11,658 nucleotides of DNA, taken from Candidatus Manganitrophaceae bacterium. GTDB taxonomy: Bacteria > Nitrospirota > Nitrospiria > SBBL01 > Manganitrophaceae. How positions within the stretch are numbered: the stretch's first letter is position 1; every line of letters begins with the position of its first letter. The DNA is taken from contig SCUR01000253.1 in assembly GCA_004297235.1 (NCBI GenBank), positions 1-11,658 on the forward strand, given 5' to 3'. The translations under genes and the position numbers were made by a program. Positions 1 to 7,600 of the stretch are shown in pieces. The notes below the pieces were generated by a model. It saw nothing but the letters and a program-made list of their open reading frames with translations. It did not search any database and was not told where the DNA came from.

Positions 1-1077
1 GCTTCGTCGCTCGACTATGAAACCACCCTCGCCAGCGTGGCGCGGCTGGCGGTCCCTTATTTGGCCGACGGCTGTGTCGTCGATATTCTGGAAGAGAACC
101 AAACGGTGCGCCGTCTGGCCGTGGCGGCGACCGATCCTGCCAAAGAAGAGATCGGGCGAGAGCTGCTGCGCCGCTATCCTCCCGACCCGACCGGACGGCA
201 TCCGCTTCACTGGGTGCTGCAAACCGGAAAACCGGTCTTCCTGCCCCAGATCACCGAGGAAATGCTCGCCTCCGTCGCGCGGGATGAAGCGCACTTAAAG
301 GTCGCCCGATCGCTTGGCTTGAAATCGGCGCTCATCGTGCCGATTCTGGCCAGAGAGCGCACGCTCGGCGCCATCTCCTTTGTTTTAACCGATTCAAGCC
401 GACGCTACCGGCCGGTGGATCTGGCCCTTGCGGAAGATCTGGCCCGGCGGGCCGGCCTGGCGATCGATAATTCCCGGCTCTATCGGGCGGCCCAGGAGGA
501 GATCAAGGAGCGCAAGCGGGCGGAAGACCATCTTCAGTTCATGGCCGAGCATGATGCCCTGACAAATCTCCCGAACCGGGTTGTCTTCTCCGATCGGCTC
601 AATCAAGCCATCAGCCGCGCCCGTCGGTATCGAAAATTGATTGCCGTTCTATTCTTGGACCTCGACGGATTCAAGAACATTAACGATTCATTGGGCCACG
701 AAACGGGCGATCGATTGCTCAAAGAAACCGCCGACCGTCTGGTCCGTTCCGTCCGTGAGTCGGATACCGTCTCCCGTTTAGGAGGAGATGAATTTACGCT
801 CCTCCTCCCCGATATTGTAGAGCCCCAAGCGATTCTTGGGGTGGTTCAAACCGTTTTGAACGTGTTGGCCAAACCGTTCAATCTGGATGGATATAAGATT
901 TCCATCACCGCCAGCGTCGGGGTCTCTTTTTATCCGCTGGACGGGGAAGATCCCGATACATTGCTGAAGAACGCCGACAAAGCAATGTACCGAGCAAAAG
1001 AGCGGGGGAGAAATAATTTTCAATTATATTCTCCGTCGAACCTCTCCCAACGCGCCTCTCCCGAAGATTCGGTCTAA
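1..1077 (+). CDS. GAF-GGDEF diguanylate cyclase (5' end outside window)
   Basis: The frame is open from base 1, so the visible 358 residues are the C-terminal part of a longer sensor protein. Residues about 5-155 look like a GAF domain: the LDYETTLASVARLAVPYL start and a late LARRAGLAIDNSRLYRAA helix are typical of GAF domains in signalling proteins. A charged helical linker (QEEIKERKRAEDHLQ) joins it to a GGDEF domain that begins at HDALTNLPNR. The catalytic GGDEF motif is intact (bases 781-795). An RxxD inhibitory site (RESD) lies exactly five residues before it, so the enzyme is probably an active, product-inhibited cyclase making c-di-GMP from two GTP. No EAL domain follows; the protein stops after the usual GGDEF tail (YRAKERGRNNFQLY). 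The input signal cannot be told because more sensor domains may lie upstream. The family call is very safe. Confidence 0.93.
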   Translation, partial: ASSLDYETTLASVARLAVPYLADGCVVDILEENQTVRRLAVAATDPAKEEIGRELLRRYPPDPTGRHPLHWVLQTGKPVFLPQITEEMLASVARDEAHLKVARSLGLKSALIVPILARERTLGAISFVLTDSSRRYRPVDLALAEDLARRAGLAIDNSRLYRAAQEEIKERKRAEDHLQFMAEHDALTNLPNRVVFSDRLNQAISRARRYRKLIAVLFLDLDGFKNINDSLGHETGDRLLKETADRLVRSVRESDTVSRLGGDEFTLLLPDIVEPQAILGVVQTVLNVLAKPFNLDGYKISITASVGVSFYPLDGEDPDTLLKNADKAMYRAKERGRNNFQLYSPSNLSQRASPEDSV

Positions 1078-1090
1078 GGCCGATTCAAAC

Positions 1091-1116
1091 GATCTCTCCA
1101 AATCATTGAGAGGATC
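1091..1116 (+). other. Hairpin after the GGDEF gene
   Basis: GATCTCTC pairs with GAGAGGATC with one bulged G and a 9-nt loop, 13 nt after the cyclase stop codon. No T-run follows, so it is not a standard intrinsic terminator. It could protect the 3' end or act in Rho-dependent ending. Weak evidence. Confidence 0.25.
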
Positions 1117-1149
1117 ACCGCATGTATCGAAATGGGTGCTTCACTCTAA

Positions 1150-1194
1150 TTCGGATACGTCACTGTTTTCACTCTGAGCGCCCTCCTATCCGAA
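1150..1194. promoter_or_regulatory. Inverted repeat, possible activator site upstream of the sigma-54 promoter
   Basis: TTCGGATA (1150-1157) and TATCCGAA (1187-1194) form a perfect 8-bp inverted repeat with a 29-nt spacer. Its near end is about 40 bp upstream of the -24 element at 1235. A direct repeat TTCACTCT (1140-1147 and 1168-1175) overlaps the same stretch. Sigma-54 promoters need an enhancer-binding protein bound upstream, usually at inverted repeats, so this is a reasonable candidate site. The link is inferred from position only. Confidence 0.3.
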
Positions 1195-1232
1195 AGCATT
1201 GGAGCCGTTTGCCGATTCCGTAACGAAGACAG

Positions 1233-1250
1233 TTGGAATAAACGTTGCAT
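1233..1250 (+). promoter_or_regulatory. Candidate sigma-54 (-24/-12) promoter for the PEP-CTERM gene
   Basis: The sequence TTGGAATAAACGTTGCAT carries GG at 1235-1236 and GC at 1247-1248, separated by exactly 10 nt as RpoN promoters require. The -12 half (TTGCA) is full consensus; the -24 half keeps TGG but not the following CAC. Transcription would start near 1260, giving a leader of roughly 97 nt before the ATG at 1357. PEP-CTERM genes in other bacteria are known to be driven by sigma-54 with the PrsK/PrsR two-component pair, which makes this placement more than chance. Confidence 0.55.
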
Positions 1251-1356
1251 CAGCACAGCGCAGGTTCCGCGGCCGAACAAAGCGGTTGCGGAAAACAGTT
1301 CCTGAACGCGCAGATCCTGGTTGATCGGTTGAACGCTTGAAGAGGGGAGGGGAGAA

Positions 1357-1998
1357 ATGAAGAGAAGGAGGACGGTGTGGATCTTCCTGGTGGCATCGCT
1401 GGCGTCGGCCGAATGGGCCGACGCTCTGCTGTTCGACCGGGGAGGGGGGCTGATTTACGATCAGGACCGGAACATCACCTGGTTGGCCGACGCGAACTAC
1501 GCGAAGAGCTCCGGTGTCGATGCCGACGGTCTGATGACCTGGGAGGAGGCGAACGCCTGGGCCGAAGGGCTGACATACGGCGGCTTTGACGATTGGCGGC
1601 TTCCATCGAATCTCAACCCGGATGGCTCGGGGCCTTGTTTCGGGATCGCCCTGACGGTTTGCAAGGAAAGCGAAATGGGACACCTCTTCTACAGCGAGCT
1701 GGGAGGGACCTCGGGGACGTCGATCGAGGAGACCGCCGATCCCGACGTCGCCCTGTTTCAGAATCTCGATCGGGCATTTTGGTCGGGCCCGGAGTATCCA
1801 ATAAATCCGGAGATTCAATTTTTCTTCGATTTCAAAAGCGGAGAGCAGCTTCCCGATGTGAGGTCGGCCGCATGGATGGCCTGGGCCGTGCGCGACGGCG
1901 ATGTCGGGTTAGCCTCGGTTCCGGAGCCGAATCCCTTCATCCTGATCGGAGCCGGTTTGATCGCGGCGATGATTTGGAGAAGAGGAAGAACGGCCTAA
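1357..1998 (+). CDS. Secreted DUF1566-like protein with PEP-CTERM sorting anchor
   Basis: A 213-residue protein with a strong ribosome binding site (GAGGGGAGGGGAGAA) directly before ATG 1357. Residues 1-23 are a signal peptide: basic KRRR, hydrophobic core, and a likely cut after ADA. The body (about 24-180) has the pattern of DUF1566/Lcl_C domains: LIYDQDRNITWLADANYA, MTWEEANAWAEGL, GFDDWRLPS, FWSGPEY, a central FDFKSGEQ and a final AWAVRDG. This domain's function is not established. Two cysteines (in GPCFG and TVCKE) could form a disulfide. The C-terminus is a PEP-CTERM anchor: VPEP at 188-191, a hydrophobic helix, then the basic tail WRRGRTA. Such proteins are cut and sorted by exosortase (EpsH/XrtA type) and associate with exopolysaccharide and biofilm. 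No exosortase gene is in the window. The gene is a single unit between a sigma-54-type promoter and an intrinsic terminator. Confidence 0.88.
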   Translation: MKRRRTVWIFLVASLASAEWADALLFDRGGGLIYDQDRNITWLADANYAKSSGVDADGLMTWEEANAWAEGLTYGGFDDWRLPSNLNPDGSGPCFGIALTVCKESEMGHLFYSELGGTSGTSIEETADPDVALFQNLDRAFWSGPEYPINPEIQFFFDFKSGEQLPDVRSAAWMAWAVRDGDVGLASVPEPNPFILIGAGLIAAMIWRRGRTA

Positions 1999-2018
1999 AG
2001 AGGGCTGCACGACACAGG

Positions 2019-2056
2019 AGAGGGCGCGGAAGGGTTTTCTCCTGCGCCCTCTTTTT
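2019..2056 (+). terminator. Intrinsic terminator of the PEP-CTERM gene
   Basis: AGAGGGCGC (2019-2027) pairs perfectly with GCGCCCTCT (2044-2052) across a 16-nt loop and is followed at once by a T-run (2052-2056). It sits 20 nt after the stop codon. On the minus strand the stem is not followed by T's, so it should end rightward transcription only and not serve the convergent CBS gene. Confidence 0.85.
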
Positions 2057-2082
2057 ATGCCGCCATTTTAAGGGGTCGCTCT

Positions 2083-2514
2083 TTAAGCCGCCTGAGCCGG
2101 TTTAGAGATATTTTTGACCGTCTCCGTCACCTCTTCCGGTTTTCCGACCTTGAGGGCGATATCGGCCTGTGCAATCATGCCGACAATGCGGCCTTGATCA
2201 TCGACCACCGGAATGCGCCGGACCTGATATTCCTGCATCAGCTCTTGGGCTTTCTGCACATTGTCTTCCGGCTTACAAGTAATCAGCTCTTCGCTCATGC
2301 AGTCGGCGACCTTGACCTCGCGCGGGTGTTTTTCTTCGGCCACCACACCCAGGCAGAGATCGCGATCGGTCACTACTCCGACCAGCTTTTGGTTCTCCTC
2401 GACCACCGGCACGATCCCGACATCCTCATCTCTCATGATTTTGGCCGGTTCAATCGATAGGTCTTGAGGAGAACAAGTTCGGGGGTTCGGCGTCATAATA
2501 TCTTTGCACTTCAT
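2083..2514 (-). CDS. Stand-alone CBS-pair protein
   Basis: A 143-residue protein made of two CBS domains (about residues 1-58 and 70-128) and a short tail ending KPAQAA. CBS pairs bind adenosine nucleotides and often sense energy state. The first domain has the typical nucleotide-contact stretch GVVTDRDLC; the second has the equivalent GMIAQADIA. Both begin with the usual CKDIMTPNP / VADCMSEEL pattern. I chose the ATG at 2514 because the GGAGG at 2520-2524 is 5 nt from it. The adjacent ATG at 2517 is too close to that site, and an in-frame ATG farther upstream at 2544 has no such signal. No effector domain is attached and no partner gene is adjacent, so the target is unknown. It runs convergent to the PEP-CTERM gene and divergent from the lipoprotein gene. 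Confidence 0.9.
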   Translation of the reverse strand: MKCKDIMTPNPRTCSPQDLSIEPAKIMRDEDVGIVPVVEENQKLVGVVTDRDLCLGVVAEEKHPREVKVADCMSEELITCKPEDNVQKAQELMQEYQVRRIPVVDDQGRIVGMIAQADIALKVGKPEEVTETVKNISKPAQAA

Positions 2515-2538
2515 CATTTCCTCCCTTTTTAAATTCGC

Positions 2539-2553
2539 CCACACGAAGTGTGG
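2539..2553 (-). other. Hairpin in the leader of the CBS gene
   Basis: CCACAC and GTGTGG form a perfect 6-bp stem with a 3-nt loop, about 14 nt upstream of the ribosome binding site of the CBS gene. There is no T-run on the minus strand. It may stabilise the mRNA 5' end or tune translation; only the structure is seen. Confidence 0.35.
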
Positions 2554-2562
2554 TCTCTATCC

Positions 2563-2706
2563 TTATAAATCATAATACTCCCTACGAAAGGGATGTCTTC
2601 TCTCCGGGATGAGACACGGCCCTCTCCGTCTTGATCCGACCCTAAAATGATCGGTCTCTATGATCAGTATAAAGGGGGGATGCGGCAGCGAGTCAATAGT
2701 ACTCAT
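2563..2706 (-). CDS. Possible 47-residue small ORF upstream of the CBS gene (doubtful)
   Basis: An ATG at 2706 is preceded by an excellent ribosome binding site (GGGAGGAG, complement of 2711-2718) at 6-nt spacing. The ORF ends 48 nt before the CBS start. The peptide begins MSTIDSLPHPPF and is rich in Arg and Pro, with no recognisable family, membrane segment or signal peptide. Against it: a candidate promoter lies inside the ORF (2666-2696), and I see no good promoter upstream of 2706. It may be a leader peptide or simply chance. Confidence 0.2.
   Translation of the reverse strand: MSTIDSLPHPPFILIIETDHFRVGSRRRGPCLIPERRHPFRREYYDL
2666..2696 (-). promoter_or_regulatory. Candidate sigma-70 promoter for the CBS gene
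   Basis: On the minus strand TTGACT (complement of 2691-2696) and TATACT (complement of 2666-2671) make good -35 and -10 boxes. The 19-nt spacer is longer than ideal. Transcription would start near 2659, leaving a leader of about 145 nt that contains the 2539-2553 hairpin. Confidence 0.35.
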
Positions 2707-2751
2707 GGGTCTCCTCCCTTTGGCGTAGTCTGCGGACCGGATCGAAAAGGA

Positions 2752-2780
2752 TTGATCTCTCTCTGCTCCGGGGATAAAAT
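2752..2780 (+). promoter_or_regulatory. Candidate sigma-70 promoter for the lipoprotein gene
   Basis: TTGATC (2752-2757) and TAAAAT (2775-2780) are separated by exactly 17 nt. The predicted start near 2787 leaves a short leader of about 35 nt to the ATG at 2822. Spacing and position are ideal; the -35 matches 4 of 6 bases and the -10 matches 5 of 6. Confidence 0.5.
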
Positions 2781-2821
2781 TCCAACCGGGTAGATGGAAC
2801 ATTCTCTGGAGAGTGGGGGGC

Positions 2822-3985
2822 ATGCTGAACGTCGGTCGTCGGGTTCTTTTTTCGTTGGCGTTGATCTCCCTTGCCATGTATGGCTGCCGGAATGAACACC
2901 GCACCCGTCTATACGAGCTGCAGCTGGCCGACCGATTCCGATGCAACCAGATCGACCATCGAATCGATTTCAAAAACCGAATCGATACCCTCAACCTGAT
3001 TGCCCAGGCTTATGATCATGGTTGTTACGAGAAGGTGCTCCGCTACGGGACCCGGGCCCAAGCCGAGTACCGGCAGAAGACCTTTTCCATCTTGAAAGAG
3101 ACCAGCAACCTTTTCTTGCCCGACGGGACGCTGATCGATTATGTCCTGGAGAGCTACGAGCGCGCCTTTCTTTCCTTCCTCATCGCCTCCAGTTATTTGA
3201 AGCTCGATCAGATCGATGATGCCAAGGTCGAATTAAGAAGGCTCGATCATGAGCTGATGACCCGGCTTTACAATTTCGGGGAAGACCCGGTCAATATTTT
3301 GCTTCAGGCCGTCCTCTGGGAGAAGCTGGGGGAGGTGGACGAATCGCGGGTCGACTGGAACCGTCTGCAGGGCCAGAAGGGACTGGATGAATCGATCCGC
3401 GGCTTTGCCGTAAAACGAATGGGGGCAATCGACCAGAAGGAGGCGATCCGATCGGGATGGAAAGTCTATGCCATCGACTCCTTCCCGGAGGTCGAATGGA
3501 ATTTGAAGTGGGTCAATTCGACCAGCGGCTATTTTTCAATCAAGCCGGCGCGGCGTTTCATCGATGCGTGCGCCTCCGACACCGGTCTGCGCCTCTCCGC
3601 GCAGAGCTGGTTTTACAAGATCGCGACCCGCCACCGGAATGAATATCATCCGCTCTTAAATCTTCAGAGCTGGATTCGGCTTCCCGTCGGGTTCGCTTAC
3701 GGCGTGACCACCTTTGCATTCGGGACCGGCATTGCCGTGGGAGGCTGCGCCCTGGACGGGATGATGCGGGGCGCCGGAAATTTTTGTGATGATGCAATCC
3801 GGGCCGGTTTTGAGGTGATGAAAGAATCTCCGGAGGTGGTTCGAAAAACCTTGGAGCCCGATCTGCGCCACTGGGAAAACGTGCCGGCCGCCTTTCTCGC
3901 GACCACGGCGGAAGCGTTGGAGGATGAAAATTGTATTCGCGCCTTGGGAGACGATTTACACCGGAGAGCGAAGCGAATCCTTTAG
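2822..3985 (+). CDS. Putative lipoprotein with helical repeats, COG3014-like
   Basis: A 387-residue protein. I chose ATG 2822 over the in-frame GTG at 2813 because GGAG at 2808-2811 is well spaced only for the ATG. The N-terminus (RRVLFSLALISLAMYGC) is a lipoprotein-like signal with the Cys at residue 22. The lipobox is atypical (Met at -3, Tyr at -2), so lipidation is likely but unproven. The middle (about 60-200) is helical with TPR-like character: YEKVLRYGTRAQAEYRQ, VLESYERAFLSFLIASSYL, DDAKVELRRLDHEL. The pattern of an ESYERA helix followed by a 'YL...DDA..E.RR' helix resembles the uncharacterised COG3014 lipoproteins, recalled from memory and not searched. A Gly-rich hydrophobic stretch (about 285-310, LPVGFAYGVTTFAFGTGIAVGG) may contact the membrane. 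Likely periplasmic side of the envelope; role unknown. The next gene follows 96 nt later on the same strand and may be co-transcribed. Confidence 0.72.
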   Translation: MLNVGRRVLFSLALISLAMYGCRNEHRTRLYELQLADRFRCNQIDHRIDFKNRIDTLNLIAQAYDHGCYEKVLRYGTRAQAEYRQKTFSILKETSNLFLPDGTLIDYVLESYERAFLSFLIASSYLKLDQIDDAKVELRRLDHELMTRLYNFGEDPVNILLQAVLWEKLGEVDESRVDWNRLQGQKGLDESIRGFAVKRMGAIDQKEAIRSGWKVYAIDSFPEVEWNLKWVNSTSGYFSIKPARRFIDACASDTGLRLSAQSWFYKIATRHRNEYHPLLNLQSWIRLPVGFAYGVTTFAFGTGIAVGGCALDGMMRGAGNFCDDAIRAGFEVMKESPEVVRKTLEPDLRHWENVPAAFLATTAEALEDENCIRALGDDLHRRAKRIL

Positions 3986-4081
3986 CCGGCCCGATGAGCG
4001 GCGGAGGTTGCCTTTCACCCGCTGTTGCGATAAAGTGAGTCGCCTGAGCTCCAAATGTAAAATATGGAAAGGAAACTCAAA

Positions 4082-4513
4082 ATGGGATCGGAAAGTCGGA
4101 AAAGTCAGCGCCGGATCGGTTTATCCCTTTCTCTCATCGCCCTGCTCGTACTTTTTGGCCGGGAATTGAACGCCAAGGATCCGGCGAAATTTACCGTCGA
4201 GATGATGACCTCCGAGAAGGGGGCGATCGCTTCGAAAATGTGGACGGTCGGAACGGCGATTATCATCACCGAGCCGCTCTCCCTTTCCACCCCGTGCGAT
4301 CAAATCGACGGAGAGGTCGAGATTCAGCGCAGAAAAATTTTTGTGAAGTTGAAGCCGGCGGAAAAAGCGCCGATCCGCGACGCGGAATGCAGTCGGAAAA
4401 CGGCGCCGGCCGGGGTCAAGGTGATGATCCGGGATTTGCCGACCGGGAATTTCCAGGTCACGCTCGAAACCCCGCAAAGGGTCACTACGGAAAACCTCCT
4501 GATCGACTGGTGA
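4082..4513 (+). CDS. Small secreted protein of unknown function
   Basis: A 143-residue protein. Two starts are possible. The ATG at 4064 has no ribosome binding site, whereas the ATG at 4082 has AAAGGA at 4068-4073 with 8-nt spacing, so the latter is chosen. Residues 1-31 form a signal peptide: basic RKSQRR, a hydrophobic core LSLSLIALLVLF, and a likely cut after LNA. The mature part (about 112 residues) has alternating polar and nonpolar positions suggesting beta strands (VEIQRRKIFVKLKP, GVKVMIRDLPTGNFQVTLETP). It has two cysteines (PCDQ, ECSRK) that could form a disulfide. An all-beta periplasmic domain is plausible. I do not recognise a family. No strong promoter lies in the 96-nt gap after the lipoprotein gene, which suggests a two-gene operon. 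Confidence 0.7.
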   Translation: MGSESRKSQRRIGLSLSLIALLVLFGRELNAKDPAKFTVEMMTSEKGAIASKMWTVGTAIIITEPLSLSTPCDQIDGEVEIQRRKIFVKLKPAEKAPIRDAECSRKTAPAGVKVMIRDLPTGNFQVTLETPQRVTTENLLIDW

Positions 4514-4527
4514 GCGCCCGCCGAGGG

Positions 4528-4556
4528 TTGCAACTCTCAACAAATCATTGTATTCT
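4528..4556 (+). promoter_or_regulatory. Candidate sigma-70 promoter for uvrA
   Basis: TTGCAA (4528-4533) and TATTCT (4551-4556) are separated by exactly 17 nt, each matching 4 of 6 consensus bases. The start would be near 4563, giving a leader of about 133 nt. I see no obvious LexA box (CTG-N10-CAG type) here, so SOS control is not supported. Confidence 0.4.
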
Positions 4557-4633
4557 CCCGGAGAGGTCGTTACTCTTTACGTTCCGTTTCGGTTCTTCCG
4601 CCGCATCCTCCCCCGCTTCCTTGTTTGACCGCG

Positions 4634-4679
4634 CGAAAAGGCCTGCTATGTCTCCGGGAATCGCGGCGCCTTTTCGTTT
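4634..4679 (+). terminator. Terminator-like hairpin just upstream of uvrA
   Basis: CGAAAAGGC (4634-4642) pairs perfectly with GCCTTTTCG (4668-4676) across a 25-nt loop and is followed by a short TTT. It lies 17-20 nt before the uvrA start. It may be the terminator of the 4082-4513 gene. If the promoter at 4528-4556 is real, it sits inside the uvrA leader and could act as an attenuator. The T-run is short and the loop long, so efficiency is uncertain. Confidence 0.4.
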
Positions 4680-4695
4680 CTGGGAATGAATTCCG

Positions 4696-7600
4696 ATGTC
4701 GAATGATTCGATTTTTATCAAAGGGGCCCGTCAGAACAATCTGAAGGGGCTCGATCTGGAACTGCCGCTCAATGAGCTGATCGTTGTGACCGGAGTGAGC
4801 GGCTCGGGGAAGTCGTCGCTCGCCTTCGACACGATCTATGCCGAGGGGCAGCGGCGCTACGTCGAGACCTTCTCCCCCTATGCCCGGCAGTTTCTCGACC
4901 GGATGGACAAGCCGCGGACCGACCGGATCGAGGGGATTCCGCCGGCGATCGCGATCGATCAGACCAACCCGGTCCGGACCTCGCGCTCCACCGTCGGAAC
5001 GATGACCGAGCTGAACGATCACCTCAAGCTCTTGTTCGCCCGCGCGGCGCAACTCTACTGCCGCGGTTGCGGCCGAGAGGTGAAGCGGGACACCGCCGAG
5101 AGCATCGCGGCGGAGCTTCTCGCCAAAGGCAAAACCGAATCGTCGGCCCAGCCGTCTGCATTGATCGTCTTCCCCGTCTCCGTCCCGGAGAAATTCTCGG
5201 CGGCGGAGATGAAGAGCCTGCTGGCCGGCCAGGGCTACACCCGGATTCACCGGGAGGAGGCCTCGCTGTTGGAGGTGATCTCCGACCGGGTGAAGCTGAC
5301 CCCCGATCGGCGGCCTCGGCTGGTCGAGGCGCTGGAGATCTCGCTGCATCAGGGACGGGGCCGCGTTTCGATCTATCCGCTCGACGAAAACGGTCGGGCC
5401 GGCGCGCCGTGGCGCTTCTCCTCCGACTTCCACTGTCCCGACTGCGACATTGCCTATCGCGATCCGATTCCGAGCCTCTTTTCGTTCAACTCGCCGATCG
5501 GCGCCTGCGAGAGCTGCCGCGGCTTCGGCCGGACGATGGGGATCGACGACGGCCTCGTCATCCCCGACGAGGGGAAGAGCCTCGCGCAGGGGGCCGTCCG
5601 TCCTTGGCAGACCGAGAGCTACCGCGAATGCCAGGACGACCTGATCCGGTTCGCGCGCCGCCGCGGGATTCCGACCGATACCCCCTGGCGACAACTCCGC
5701 GAAGAAGAGAAGCGCTGGGTCCTCGAAGGGGAAGGGGCATGGGAAGAGAAGAAGTGGTACGGCGTCCACCGGTTCTTCCGCTGGCTGGAGACGAAGAGCT
5801 ACAAGATGCACATCCGGGTGCTTCTCTCCAAGTACCGCGCTTACCTTCCGTGTGAAGCATGCCTCGGCGCCCGGCTGAAGCCCGACGCGCTCCTCTGGCG
5901 AGTCGGCGCCAAGGAAGACGCCGATCGCGCGCTTCCGTCCGAGCGACGGTTTAAACCGGCCGGGGTGGCCCTCGATGAGGCCGCCTTCGCCGCGTTGCCG
6001 GGGCTGACGATCCACGATGTCATGATCCTGCCGATCGACCGCTGCGCCGAATTCTTCAATCGGCTTCCTCTTCCGGCACCGCTCAATGAGGCGGCCGACC
6101 TGCTGCTGCGGGAGATCCGGGCGCGGATGCGCTATCTCGTCGAGGTGGGACTCGGCTACCTCACCCTCGACCGCCAGTCGCGGACCCTTTCGGGCGGGGA
6201 GGTCCAGCGGATCAATCTGACGACGGCGCTCGGCACCTCGCTCGTCAACACCCTCTTCGTCCTCGATGAGCCGAGCATCGGCCTCCATCCGCGCGACATG
6301 GGGCGGGTGATCGGGGTGCTCCATCGCCTGCGCGATGCCGGCAATTCGCTGATCGTCGTGGAGCACGATCCCCAAGTGATGCTCGCCGCCGACCGGATTC
6401 TCGACCTGGGGCCGGGGCCGGGAGAGCGGGGAGGGGAGGTCGTTTTCTTCGGCACACCCGGCCAACTCGTGCGGGCGCGCGGTTCTCTCACCGCGGCCTA
6501 CCTTACCGGAAAGCGCGCCGTCGTCTCGGAAGACGACCGGCGGCCTGCGCCGCCGGCGTCCGCTTTTCTCGAAATCGTAGGGGCCGCCGAAAACAATTTA
6601 AAGAATATCGATGTGACGATCCCGCTGGGGCGTTTGGTCTGTCTCACCGGGGTGAGCGGGTCGGGAAAATCGACCCTGCTTCAGGACGTCTGCTACCGGG
6701 CGCTGCGCAAAATAAAAGGAAAGCCGACCGAAGCGGCGGGCCGGCACCGGACGGTCCGGGGCCATGAGGCGATCCGTGACGTCGTTCTCGTCGATCAATC
6801 GCCGATCGGGCGGACCACCCGCTCGAACCCGGCGAGCTATGTCGGAGCGTTCGACCCGATCCGCAAAGCGTTCGCCGCCGAGCCGCTCTCGCGCGAGCGG
6901 GGTTATACCGCGGCGACCTTCAGCTTCAATTCGGGGACGGGGCGCTGTCCGACCTGCTCCGGCTGCGGCTTCGAGCATGTGGAGATGCAGTTCTTGAGCG
7001 ATGTTTATCTCCGCTGCCCCGACTGCGACGGCCGGCGCTACCGTTCCGAGGTGCTGGAGGTGAAGCTCGCCCCCTCCTCCGCGGCGAAGGGCGATCCCAA
7101 GTCGATTGCGGATATTCTCGAACTGACCGTCTCCGAAGCGCTCGCCTTTTTTGAAGGGGACCCGGAGGTCCGCCGAATGCTGGAGCCGCTTCAGGCGGTC
7201 GGGCTCGACTACTTGCGTCTCGGCCAGCCGGTCCCCACCTTGAGCGGCGGCGAGGCGCAGCGGCTGAAGCTCGCCGGCTTTCTCGCGGAGGCTCACGCCG
7301 GGAAGGGGGGCGAAACCGGGCTTCTCTTCCTTTTCGATGAGCCGACGACCGGGCTGCACTTCCATGACATCGCCAAGCTCCTCGGCGCCTTCCGGCGGCT
7401 GCTCGCCGAGGGACACTCGCTGGTGGTGATCGAGCACAATCTCGATGTGATCCGGGCGGCCGATTGGATCATCGATCTCGGTCCCGAAGGAGGGGAGGCG
7501 GGGGGCGAGATCGTCTGCACCGGAACGCCGGAAGAGGTGGCCAAGTGCGACCGAAGCCACACCGGTCTTGCGCTGAGAGAATATGAGCAGGCGATCGGCG

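Noticed and set aside
1186..1818. A 210-codon minus-strand ORF over the PEP-CTERM gene.
   Set aside because: The plus-strand frame has signal peptide, DUF1566 pattern, VPEP anchor, ribosome binding site and terminator; the antisense is a shadow.
3924..4169. An 81-codon plus-strand ORF bridging the end of the lipoprotein gene and the next gene.
   Set aside because: It overlaps two better genes in another frame, and its product has no coherent features.
4514..4695. Search for an SOS/LexA box upstream of uvrA.
   Set aside because: No CTG-N10-CAG or similar palindrome was found by eye.
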